Origin: Neospora caninum Liverpool
Lineage: Eukaryota; Apicomplexa; Conoidasida; Eucoccidiorida; Sarcocystidae
Length of the DNA stretch: 64,000 nucleotides
Assembly: GCF_000208865.1 (NCBI RefSeq)
Contig: NC_018391.1
Location: 1,984,001 to 2,048,000 of the forward strand
Direction of reading: 5' to 3'
A model generated the notes under the pieces. That model had not been told where the DNA came from and did not search any database. It was given only the letters and a program-made list of their open reading frames with translations. Below, piece after piece: positions 49,079 to 61,071 of the stretch. The translations under genes were made by a program, and so were the position numbers. Positions within the stretch are counted from its first letter, which is position 1, and every line of letters starts with the position of its first letter.

Positions 49079-50285
49079 ATGGCTGAAACATCTGTGCCGA
49101 GTTCTGGTCTCACTGCTGAACAAACGCCAATATCTGTTCCGGCCAACCCCAGCACTGACGACACCGGCGTTTCTCACGAAGCTAGGGATGGGGCAGCAGC
49201 CTTTGGCAATCCAGTAAGTCAACATTGCCTCTCGAAAGACGTGCGCATTCGTACAGCAAAGTAGACGCAAAATTTGTCAGGTCATCCTCGTAGGAGGTGA
49301 TTCCCTTACAAAAACGCTATATGTTTCTGGAGGACAGCTTGCCACGCATTGCATGACGACGGACCTGGAGGATACAATAGAAAACCTGATTGTTTGAAAC
49401 TGCGATTGTACTCAAATTGTCGTGTCTCTAAGGTTTATAGTTGGCTTCTATGCCGTCGGCTGCACCGTAGCATAGCCGCTCATTTTCCAAGCAGAACAAA
49501 TTACCAAGCAGAACAAAACGGGCCCCTCACTGTTGACAGGCAATTCATGATGTTTCTTTCGCTCCCCCTTGCTGATGCAGGCTCATACTATGGATTCGGC
49601 AGCGCTAAATGAGCCTGGCGACACAAGCATCCCTTCTTGCCGTTGGACCCTGAGGGGTGTTCTGTTGAAGGTCATTTTTTGCGTCTGTCTGGCAACATTA
49701 TTTGGAGTGATATTCTCTGGCATCATCTTCATCTTCGACCTCCGTAAGTCGTCGGGAGGGGGACGTTTGGTGTGAATCAGATGCATCGACCTGCTAGGCA
49801 GAGATGCTTTTTTTCAATTAGCGTTCACACGGTGTACTAACTATAGTAGCAAATGACATGACGACGCACGACCTCAGAGGTGCTGCCCCGTTCAGCGGGA
49901 ACTGCTGCATCCTGCATTTCCCGGGGTTTCCAACATTTTCCGCTTATAACCTTCGTGCGTCAGCCATGTGGGCCTTACTCTTTCTCTGTCAGCTCAGAAA
50001 GGTTCTGGTGATGGCCGCCGAGCACACTCTCATTTCTCGTTGCCGACAGCAGCGCCACAGAGGCCGGACTCACTGGCATTCCTGCAGCCAGTTTACTCCG
50101 GTGACGAAGCGCTCCCTACTGTGACGATTTTCTTGACACCAAACTCGTTAGATGCAGTAGAGTCGAAGACGGAAAAGCCAGCAGATACTTTGGGAAAACC
50201 ATCGGACAGCGACTGGTTGGTGCCTCAGGCTGTTGACGCACAGAGCTTCAGTGCGCCAGCGGTACCCCGCACCCCTGAGGTGTGA
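49079..50285 (+). CDS. probable single-pass membrane protein, three exons, unknown family
   Basis: Exons 49079-49213, 49581-49743 and 49993-50285 join in phase (0, then 1) with strong donors (GTAAGT twice) and acceptors (GATGCAG, CTGTCAG). They give about 196 residues ending at TGA 50283-50285. The first 70 residues are polar with no signal peptide. Then comes one long hydrophobic anchor (VIFCVCLATLFGVIFSGIIF), followed by a Ser/Pro/Asp-rich tail, so a type II signal-anchor topology is likely. An alternative is that GTGTGA at 50280 is a further donor and the gene continues toward 50.5-51.9 kb. I do not recognise the family. The layout and context resemble lineage-specific secreted or surface multigene families of coccidians, but that is inference. 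Confidence 0.5.
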
Positions 50286-51437
50286 ACGCAGTAGCTTTGG
50301 TGACCCGGCACCCTCTACGTTTTCTATTTTTCGGGCAGAGACGCCGACGCTGTGTAGACACGACGTGCTTCTGCTCTGTGTTGTTGCATATCGAAATGTG
50401 GTTTGACCCGGCGTTATGTTTACACATTTGTCTATGCGAAAAAACAATGGCATGTCGAGTGTGTTGGCGCAACCGCTTGTGCTCGGAAAGCATCGACGCA
50501 TCAATCCGTTCCAGTTTTCAGGGCCTTTCCATACACTTCCGCAGGCCTGTTGCCGGCAAGCTCTCCCGCTGCCAGATAACTTGTGGTCCCGTTGACAGCC
50601 CCTCACATAGCACTGCCTCAAGGCGCGCATATGCGTGATCGGACACTTCGCGCCTGGCAGCAGTGTGATCTAGATAAACGGCTACTGCTCACCCCACAGA
50701 AAAAACCATTTCGCGATAAACTGTCCAAGCCAGGCAACCGTGATCTGTTGACTTGCGGGACGAGCAACACTGCAGTCTGTCTGGCACGTCCATTCGTCTA
50801 CGGCCAGGCTTGTGTCAATGCGAAGAAACCTAGACAGATACGACACAAACGTCGTGATGTGAAACAGTCTCCGTGTCTATCGGTATCCTTTTAGCTGAGG
50901 CTGTGTGCGAGAGGTTGCTTGCTGCAGTCCGGCAGCGTAGGATTCGTAGTATAGCTTCGAACTGTCGATCGAGCAAGCTCGACTTCGTCTCGAGCGAGGT
51001 GGTGCGAGTGAGGCATAAACCGGTGCGTGTGACTGAAGGTGAACGTAAACAACCTCGTCGTGTGATTGTCGTCCCGTAAAGTTTCAGTACTCTTTTCTGG
51101 TCGCCCGTCTTTGCTTACCCGTCATTTTGGGGCTGTTCGCATTCCAAAGTATTATGCAGAGCGTCACTCTTGGCTCTTCAGATCACTCGTGTAGCCAAGA
51201 AACTACTGCTTCCGTAGGCACGGCATGCATTGAAACGAAGCTATTTTCAGTTCAGGCGACGAAGCAGCATTCCGGACGGATAAATACTTGAGATGTTTGT
51301 CGTTTCGGACTTCGGTCATAGCATTTTCCCGCTATTGTGGAACTGCCATTTTACAGAGGGGCTGTATGTGTGCGAAGACCGCGTTATTATATGCTGTGCT
51401 GTTTCCTGACTGCGCACGGGTACATCGCGGATGCCAG
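50286..51437 (+). other. region after the membrane-protein gene; unresolved exon candidates
   Basis: Two plus-strand frames look partly protein-like: 50600-50894 (basic, containing RAWQQCDLDKRLLLTPQKK) and 50892-51079 after a TCCTTTTAG acceptor (EAVCERLLAAVRQRRIRS). I could not join them in phase to the upstream exons, so I call no gene. The rest shows nothing. Confidence 0.3.
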
Positions 51438-51888
51438 CAGATCTTCAGACGAGGATCTTGGGAGACACCGTCATTCCTCTAGCAGCATTGATTCATCCAA
51501 GAAGCAAACAAGCAGCTCTAGGCGAGAAGTAAATCAAACAGGTTCTCGTTTTATTGAAGGATGTCCTCGTTTTGCTCAAATGATGGAAGAACGTCAGAGA
51601 AGTTATCCTTGTGGCGGCCAGCGTCGGCTGCATGGCCTGTATGTGACGAGTTCTCATTTAATACAACTGGAACCGCTACCGGTTTACTCTTTCATGCGCT
51701 TCCGTCGACGCAGTAGCGATGATGGACTACGCATTGAAAAAGAGCGGCCTACAGACATAGGCCGAGGCTGTCGATTGGCGTTCAATCCCACCGCAGAGCC
51801 ACACTGGTGGTATTTTCTGACAAGTTATATGGCGGGATATTCTGGTCCCTCGCTGCTCATCTGCCTGCTATTCTGGAAGCGTTGTTAG
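51438..51888 (+). CDS. candidate terminal exon of a lineage-specific protein
   Basis: Open frame of about 150 codons after a possible acceptor GATGCCAG at 51437, ending at TAG 51886-51888. It starts Ser-rich and continues with a folded-looking part (FIEGCPRFAQMMEERQ, LHGLYVTSSHLIQLEPL, AFNPTAEPHWWYFL) and a short hydrophobic end. A second frame overlapping its 3' end (GIFWSLAAHLPAILEAL) is also hydrophobic, which suggests either a missed short intron near 51.8 kb or a frameshifted, decaying copy. Family unknown. Confidence 0.35.
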
Positions 51889-52668
51889 CAGCCTGCTTGG
51901 GTAGCGGCAATCGACAACTCGAGGGGGGGTTTAAGAATATGTGCTTGTCGTTGTGCATCGGATCACAGTTGCCTCCACAACATAAAGGGTTCATAGATTT
52001 CCTCTTGACGCGCCCGCTACGCCGGACGCAGCGAACTGCGCTCAACTGTAACCTGTGTTGAAAATACCGGGTCTGGATTGCTTGGCTTCATGGCAAATCT
52101 TGAAATTAGAACAAACACAGCGAATCCTCTAGTGAAGTGTAGCATGGCAAAGCTGAGGGGCTGATGGTTGTAACTCTGTGTTTCGAGGTTCTGCCAACAA
52201 AAAACGGGGAAGTGGGAAAGTGTAGCGCTTCGCGTATGCAAGCGGCGACGCCATTGAAAAACCTTCATTCAAAAGATGGATCTGCTTGGTGACAAGTTGC
52301 CACGAACCAAATACGGGAAGGGGATCTCTGGTCCCAAACACTTCTCCCTGATGAATCCGTCCTCACGGGAAGCTCGATCTGGTCTCCCTGACAATGATAA
52401 CCCTGGCTAGCGGAAACATAGAAACATATGAATGTAGACGAGGCCATCCTCAAGTCCAGCTACATTTACAGATACGCAAAAATCTATACAGCTTCATGGG
52501 AGGCCGGTGGCGACGCCATCCTCTCTGGGATATCTCAGAACTTCATTTCTTCCACGGTTCGGCACGCAACATCTAACGTTTTCAACTGTGTCTACACACT
52601 CCCTCGTGAAGGCTGCCGCGCAGAGGCGACGAGCAGGAGGAACCAGTCACCCCTCTGAGAATGTCTTT
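51889..52668. other. intergenic region left of the gamma-tubulin complex gene
   Basis: It should include the 3' UTR of the minus-strand gene that stops at 52669. It contains only short ORFs without support. Confidence 0.5.
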
Positions 52669-55600
52669 TCAAAGGCCTCGAACCTTTCGTTCCACGCTTG
52701 CGCGAGCAGCCTTCATAGCGGCCTCTCTGGAGTAGAAACGGTTGAAATCGAGCCGTAGAGCTAGGGCGTCGAGCAACTGCAGAGGCTCCAGTTTCTGCAG
52801 GGCCCTCATAAGCCCATCGCATGCGGCATTAAACGTTTTCTCGATCTTCAAGAGCTGTTGAGCTGCCACGAGGCCCGCGGCTACACCGGCGCGTTCTATG
52901 CCTCGTTTCGCCGCCAGAATGGCTTCTTCTTCGCGCTGGATCAACTCGCCAATGCCACAGTTTTGCTGCGGCGGAGCATTTCGTGGAGAACTTGAGTTCG
53001 GCTGTACCGCGTCCGGCGCCTGGAGAAAGTTCGCAAATGAGGCGCGAACGACGCGCGCCTTCTCTGCAGGGAGGTCTAGAGCCTCTTTGTCGACCTGGCC
53101 GCGTTGGCGACTCAGCTCTCTCCATTTCTTCGTCTGCTGGACTAGCAGATCTCTCAGGTGTCTCTCGTCTCCTTCGAGCTGCTGCTGCAGGGCTCGTAGA
53201 GCCCAAGACGCCCGCAGCACGTCCATCACGTGCTGGTGCAAGGGAGCGAGTCGCGGAGAGAGGAGACACCTGAAAAGAGACAGAACAACCGACAAGGCGC
53301 TCCAAATGCCGCAGGGCCCTCTTTACTGTACGCATCCTCTCCACGGTAAAAAGAATCCGATCGTAGACCGAATAAAGCACAGCCAGAGTCAAGGAGCCGA
53401 GAAAACCGTCGTCCCTTTCGCTCTTGGAACGAATCCTACAAATCACACCGAGTATATACATACATCTACATACATATATATAAACATATATGCACACCTA
53501 TATATATATATATATATATACATATGTAAATGTCTATAGATATGTGGGTCTATGCAAGGCCCCGCGCGAGTTGGATGTGCACACAGGAATATGTAAGCTT
53601 TTACGCTGGTTATCTTTTGACCGTTGCTTTAGTTCTCAAACTTACAAAGCGAGCACATACAACTGAGGTGTGCAAATGTGCCTCGCGATGCAGCGTATCC
53701 ACGTGAACGAAATTACGTTTTGGGTTCGTGGGAGGCTGTCAATAACTGAGCGCTTGTACGGAAAGTATATCAATGCATTACCAATGGAACGAGGCGCGTC
53801 CCATAGTCTTAGCTGGAATTCGAGAAGCATCTCGGGCCCTCCTGCCTCTAGGCCACTGAAAGCGACGCGGGCTCGCTAGGTATGTATAAACTGGAAATGA
53901 GGGACGAACCTGGTGTGAATGGAAGTAATGGTTTTTCGGTGGGCGGCGAAAAGTCCGAACGCTGAAGCCTCTTCTCCACTGTCTGCCGCGGTCAATCGCC
54001 TCGTTTCGAAATTCCGGACTTCTGGCCTCTTGAGTGTCTCACTTCCCTCTTCAGCCGCACCGCTGGGTCTACACTGCGGTGTACCTCCACTGCGCGCCAG
54101 GTTCCCGGTCCCACCTTGCGGAGAACTCGAGAATCGATTCGACGGGGTTTGCGCGCTCTCTCTCGCCGCACAGGCCAGGGGGATTGGATGCGGCGAGGTG
54201 TCTCTCGAATGGCGGTCTTTGGCGGAGCGTCGGCAGCGCGGCGGGGCGAGTGCCGCCTCGACAGTGCGGTGTATGTACACCGTGAGAGCGGTCCACTCTG
54301 TTTGCAACGCGTCGGTGATCACGTAACCGTGGAATGCATCAGTGACGAATTTCATTTTGACGCACAGCTGCCACATGTGCGCGTACAGCCCAGGAGGCAG
54401 GAGGAAGCCGTCTTCTGCCCAGTCTCCCGCGCAGGCGTCTTCGTCTCCGTTTCGAGACCTCCGTCGCCACGAGCGACCTGTCGCGGCAGGCGAGTGTGGA
54501 TCTGAGAAAATCCCTCTAACCGCAGCGCGTGCTTCTCTCTCTGGGCATTCCCTTGATTGCTGCCTCTCTCTCGAAGACACGCCACTGGCGACGCCTCTTG
54601 GAGACACAGAGGCACCTGCTCGTCCTCCTTCGCCGTCTCGTGTGGGAAGAGACGCAGCCGAGCGAAGCTGCCATCGCCCTCTTCGCAAGCGCGCGTCTGC
54701 GACCTGATGGAGTCGGCTCAGGTGATGCCACACGTGGTGAATGCAGTGGAGAGACAAAGTCAACAGCGCGAGAAACTGGAAGATCCGGGTGTACATACGC
54801 TTCGTTTCCTGCGCACCCCAGCACATGTGACACACGGAGACACACCAGGTGAAGCAGGTGGAAGCAGTCAAGGGTTGGGACACGAAAGAGGACAAACCCA
54901 GGAGCACGCACCCCGCCTGACACTCTGCGTTCGATTCTGAGAGGAGCACATGTCATAAAGTAACAGTGGCTTGTCGACCGGGCCACACGCATGACCTGGT
55001 GGTTTTCTGCAGAGAGAGCTGGAAAAAAACAGCAGCGGGGGAGCGGAGGTGGAGAGAGAGGTGATGCTACCTCGCCCACTTCCTCCACTCTTACGCTCCG
55101 CGTCCGCAAGGTCTTCTCTCGTTCCTAGCGCTTCCCTGTTGCTATCCTCCAGGGCCGTCCTCACCGCATCAAAGAAGAGAGTTAGTGGAAATGGCGCGTG
55201 CATGGAGACCTCGACATCCATCAGCAGTTCTTCCACATTTCGCCCTCTGCTCTCCTGGTTTCTTGGGGAGTCTGGAGAGGCGCTTTCGTCGCCGCCCGCG
55301 CGCACATTGCCGCCAGAGAGTTGAAACGACACCGCCACGTTCGAGGCGGTAGTCGAGGAAACGCCGAGAACTGCGTGGCGTGCCTCGACTCCGGCTCCAC
55401 AGTGTCCGTGGGCACCTGGAAAGCGTCTAGATGGCTTGGCGCCCCCGGCGTCCCGGGCTCCTTCAGATGCACAAGGTTGAGGTGGGGCGAAGCTGATGGG
55501 CGCGAGAGCAGAAGCAAACAGGGTGTTGATCAGCTCTGTATATCGGGCGACGTGGAGCTTCCTGGAGCTCTCGAAATCCTGGGCGTATGTACACCCGGTA

Positions 55601-58600
55601 AGGCGAGAACTGGGATCAGCCGAACAGCCTTCCTTGGAGGTGGCTCGAGACAAAAACGCCCTTCTCAGTTTTTTCTCCTCCGCTTCCTTCTTCTGCAGCT
55701 CCGCGATCAGATCAACTGCAAACTGCCCCATCACGTCTGATGCGCCAAAAAGGATAAACTGAAAAAACAAAACAGAGGTACGAGCAGATACAGACTCGGC
55801 TCTTCTCCCAGCCATGGGCGAGTCACACACAGGCAGGACCTATGCAACTCAATATGCATGTCAACATACAGGTACACCTAAACAAGTAGATAGGTCCAGT
55901 GTTCTCGCTCGCATGCCGTCGCAAGCGACGCTGGCCACACTGTATAAAACTGGAGCTATAGTTATTCAACTGCCGCTTGGATGCCTAGTTTAGTGTAACG
56001 GCTACTTCCAGTGTCTTCCCTTCCTCATCGCGTAAACTGTCCCTCTTTCTCGCCGGCTCCTGCCTTCTCCTACCTTCTTCACGGTGTCCAGACAGCCGAG
56101 GAGATCGCAGTGCTGCGGTCCCATGAGAGCGAGGAAGGCGCGGTTGGCCACTGCATGCTGCGTGGCGACAGCTTGCCCTACACAGATCCAGATGCTTCGA
56201 TTCAAATTCCCTTGGTCTCCTCTTCGCTCCAGCTCCTTCCTCCACCGCCCGCCTTCCTCGCGGTGTTCGGATGCCTCTTCTTCGTATCTATCTTCGTCTC
56301 CGTTCTCTGTGAAAGGCGTCTCTTCGAGGCTGTCGACGCTGTCTCCGGTTCTCGGACTCGAGGCGGCCGTCGTCGTCCACGCTCCAGCCTCGATCTGGAT
56401 TGCTTCCGAGAGAGCCGGAGAGCAAACGCGCGTTTCCTTCTCGGCTTTTTTCGTCTCGCTCGTCGCTGTATCCGTGGCGCTTGAACTCGCTTCATTCGCG
56501 TCTTCACGTTTCCTCTCTCCGGGCGAAGCGGGCACTGCACGCGAGAGCTGGTCCTTGCCAGGCGACGCGTTACTCTCTTCCCCTCTGGATGACAAATCAT
56601 AAGAAAGGCAAATTGAGGCGGAGGAAGGCGGTGGCAGAGCGGGAGAAGCCAGGGAAGAGGCGCGGAACGGGTCTCCATCCTCCTTTTTCTCCTTTTCTGG
56701 ATCTTTTAACAGATCTCCGATAACCGAGTTGCCGCCTGGTGGCTGCGAAACGTGGACACCCTTTCCTCCTCGGGAATCGTCTGCATCTTCTCGGCCCTTC
56801 TCTCGCTCTCTTTCTCTCGCGCGTCGCCTCTCCAGCGCCCGCTCCACACTGGCTAGCGCTGCGGCAGCTGTCTGTACAGCGTGTTCGGCGTGCATGAGCC
56901 CAGCCGTCAGTTTCCGCGATTCAAACCGCGTCTTGGCTGAGCTTCTGCCGACCAGGAGTTGCGGGTCTCCGTGCAAACATACGTTCGGATGGGAGACTGG
57001 AGAGAGGGAAGAAAAGGATTTGCCCATGTCTCTCTGCAGCTGCTGGAGCTGTTTCAGTTGCTGCTCCAGCTGCTCGAATTCCAACCGTTGCTCGCGGAGC
57101 TGTCTCTCCAAGTCTGCGTGCAGTCGTTCCTGTCTTTCTTTCAGGCTTCGTCGGTTCTCGGCTGCCTCCAGTGCCAGGCCCGACGCGTCCGCCGCTTCTC
57201 GCCGTCTTCTCGCCGCCTCCTGTTCCTGTCGCTGTCTGTCCAGCACACTTTTCTGTTCCTCTTTCTGCCTCTTCGCCACCTCTCGCCAGACGTCCGTGAG
57301 CGAGGGACACGAGGTTGTTTTCTGTGACGCCAGGGCAGCCGCCGCTCGAATCATTTCTCGCGACAAACGCGCCCGTTGAAGCTGCAGCAGTTGGGTTTGG
57401 TGACTTAAGCGAATTCGCTGGTGAAGGAAAGCGCGAGCGCGGCGAAACTGCTCTTCCCGCGCTGCCTCCCTCAACTGTACACATACCTGCTGGGCCTCCA
57501 CCAGACACCAAACTCGGGTCAGCCCGAGTGCACGAAGTCCGCGGTATTTCTGTTCCACGCGAAGAAGTTCTCGCAGAAAGACAGAAAACTCGAGGACGCC
57601 CGGTCCCCTCCGACCGCCGGTCCGCGCCTGCTTCGCTTCCGCGAACGGAAAAGAAACAGAAGACGCGCACGCGAGAGCAGCTTCAGACCCCGGGAGCGAC
57701 GGCGACGCCGCAGGTGCGGAGGCGAGGAGAGACGCAAAGGGCTGAACGTGTGAAGAGAAGAAGGACCGTGAAGTCATACCGTTTCTCATGTCCAGCGTTC
57801 GCGAAAAACCCTCAAGCGTCAAGCTCGGGACGGCAAAAGCGAGGACAGAAGCCGCTGCGGGATCCGGCGCCGTCGCAGGTTCCGCCTCTGGCTTCGGGGG
57901 TACGCTTTCGCATTTCACACTTTCTCCCGCTAGCGAGGGAGCAAGCGACGTGGAGGCCGCCATAGAAGTGGAGGCAGCAGAGGGGAACGAAGAAAACGAG
58001 GGCGAAGATGAACGAGAAAAAGATGTAGCCAGACTAGCCGCTTGGAAAGCCTCTGGGGACGCATGGAGAAGAATGAGGAGGAGAAGGCCCGTTTTGTGGA
58101 TCTCCTGCTGTATAGACAGCAGAAACGAGGGAAGGACAAAGTTCACCTGGGAAGCCGCTCCCACAGCACCCGCCGCTCTGTCCGACCACCGCTGCTGCGC
58201 GTCTTCATCGGAGAAAAAAGAAGACACGCACGCGCCGTTGGCTTCATCCTCCAAAGGCCACAGACATCCCACTCGGCTGTCTGCATGTCCTGAGTCGGTG
58301 AGACGTCGGCGGTACGTGCACCCGAGAGTGAGAGACGGGAAACGCGACGGAGAGCCCCCCGGCAAAGGTCGAAGAAATTCGTCACCCGGATCATAAACGT
58401 TTGCTCGGAAAACCCAGTTTTCCAGAAACTCGAGCAAAGGCGACATGGACTGAAGAAGCAGATGCAGCGCGAGACTCCAGCACAGAGGCGATGCAGCGGA
58501 ATTCCTGTTGATTCCTCCACAAAACGTGCCTTCAGCGTGCCGTCGTTGGCGGCCGGTGGAAAACAGAAGATTCTCCAGAGAAAGGAACCCGCGAGGATGC

Positions 58601-59509
58601 GGTGTATACACAGCTTCAGATTGAACAGAACTTGCAAAAGAAAAAATCCGTTCCAAAAGACTGGACCCCCGCGGAAACGCCCACCAGGTGTCTGTACACC
58701 TCAGAAGCATACAGCTGCCGTTTGCTTCTTCTCTCCTTTGCTGATTCTTCTTTTCCACTAGAAACAAAGCTGTCCCTGTTCGTTTTCCCGCGCTTCGGAA
58801 GACAGCCTCAGGCGGCTCTCGAGGGGCGGGATCGATTCGGCTGCTTGCTTCCTCTGGAAAGTCGAGGCAGCAGATTCGAGCAAGGAAGACAATTCGTGTT
58901 TTCCACTCTCGGAGGCAGGGCAGGAGAGCAAGTGGCGACGAAGGAAAAGAGGAAAGAGTGGCAGAAGAGTTGTGAGTGGGAAACGGAGACGAGGGAAACG
59001 CGGACGAAGGATTGTCGCCTGGTCTCAGGTGTACATACACCTCGTCTGAGAGAAGGAACGCATCGAAATCAGACAGAACGGACTCCACGGCTGCTACAAA
59101 GGCTCCAACTGTCAGACCGAAGCCTCGCGGGGTCTCAGAAGAGGGCGAATCCAAAGAGCAGGACGCAGTGCTTCCGTTTCCGTCGCCGTGTTTCGAGACT
59201 CGTGGCTGAGATGGACAGGCGGTAAGCCCCGGGCAGTGGCGCTCGCCATGAGGAAGGGAAAGTGCGGAAGAGAAAAAGGCGACGAAGGCGCGAAGGCGTC
59301 GAAGCAGACTGGCAAGCCTAAAGAGCGGACACGACAGAGGCCAAGCACAAGGCAAACGTCACGGCGAAGTCAAATCGAAAGCAAATGCGCATCTCCTTCA
59401 GTTCATTGCACGTCTCTACAACGTGACGCGTGAACATGACACAATCTACCGATCTACCCACAGATACAACTATCAGCCGAAAACCAGATAGACAGAGCAG
59501 CACACAAGC

Positions 59510-59547
<38 letters not shown>

Positions 59548-61035
59548 GTAGGTATCTGCGTAGACGAATACGTGTATTGTGTGCATGGAAATAGGTGAAT
59601 AGCGAACTGTAGAAAGCAGAGTACGAATGGGACCTGAAGGTGCAAAGCAAAACGTATACACGAATATACGTATATCTATCAGTGCAGATGGACGGAGGTC
59701 GACAGCGAAGGAAAGGCCTCTTTTTCTCCGCTTACTTTGCGATTTCCTCAAAGACAGGTGTCCAGGCAGGATCGGCGATCTCGGATTCCCGATTTACCCC
59801 GCCGGTTCTCTGCTCCCTTGTTTCTTGCTGCCACGGTGGGCATCCACTCTGCGGCTTCGAGGGAAAGGCCTCTCCCAGACACCGAAGCGTTTCTCTGTCT
59901 TCCGCTTCTGTCTCCACCCCTGAGTTTTCGTCTTCTCGCCACCCGGCAGGGGCGTAGCGCAGGTCGCAGCAGGAAGCAAAGAAAGGCGCCTGCGGCTGCT
60001 CACAAGTCCCGAAACGAAACGGCGGTCCTCTCTTGCGATTTTCCGTGTCTTCCATGCCGTTCGCGTCTCTCGGTGGCCCAGCCGAAAGCAGCAGAGACAG
60101 CGGCGGAAGGCGAATCGAGGAAAAGCGGATCTCTGCAAGGCGTCGGCCCTCCTGGTGTACCAGCGGCGACTCGTGGACGCACACGCTGCGCTGGCCAGAG
60201 CGAGGAAGAAAAAACGACGCGTCTCCCTGACAGCGCCGCGCCGAACGTGAAGCACAGAACGACGGAAACCACGGAGATGGCTGGTCGCCTCTCTGCGCAG
60301 AGAGACCCGAGAAATCCTCGAAGGAGGCACGGCGACAGGCGCGCGAGTGCGCAGTGCGGAAAAGCAGTGAGTCGCATCCTTGCAAAGCCGAGACGCAGCA
60401 CTGCAGCCAGAGCGGCGCCGTCGAGAAGACCGCTCGCGGCGTACGTACACGTGGACACGCACGAAACCCAAACGGCGGAGGAGGCGGCGGCGAGGTCGAG
60501 AGGACGGCGGCGAGCGTCAAACGCCGTGGAACAATCGCCGAAGAGGCCGCAGAGACAAGCGCAGGGACAGGACGCACATAGGGGCATCTTTCGCGATTGG
60601 AACGGCTGTCTGCTGAAAGAAGCGCAAACCTACAAGGCAGGAAAAACACGCGGTGAAGAGGCGTTGACGGCAATGGAAAGGAAACCGCGACGAAAACCAG
60701 ATGTAGGGAATGCGTCGCACAGACGCAGCAAAAAGGGAGGCATCTCAAATCGACCCACGCTGCCAGTGCCGAGAGATCCACGTGGAACTGCTCCGAACGC
60801 TGGTCGCTGCGATGCCCGTCTCGAAAAACAAATAAACGCTCAACTGTTTCGGCAAACGCTCACCCATTCATGAACCTCATCTACTTCCCTCTACACATGC
60901 ATATATTTAAAGGGGTTACATTACAACGTGCGTATACTCAAGGCTGTACCAATCACCATATATATACACGTATCTCGGTGTGCATACCTATGCATATATT
61001 CCTGTATCGAGGTGTACATCAATGTACCTAAACAT

Positions 61036-61071
<36 letters not shown>

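Noticed and set aside
59737..60873. Plus-strand ORF of 378 codons
   Set aside because: Antisense to the minus-strand GCP exon 60629-59736, whose frame joins both neighbours in phase.
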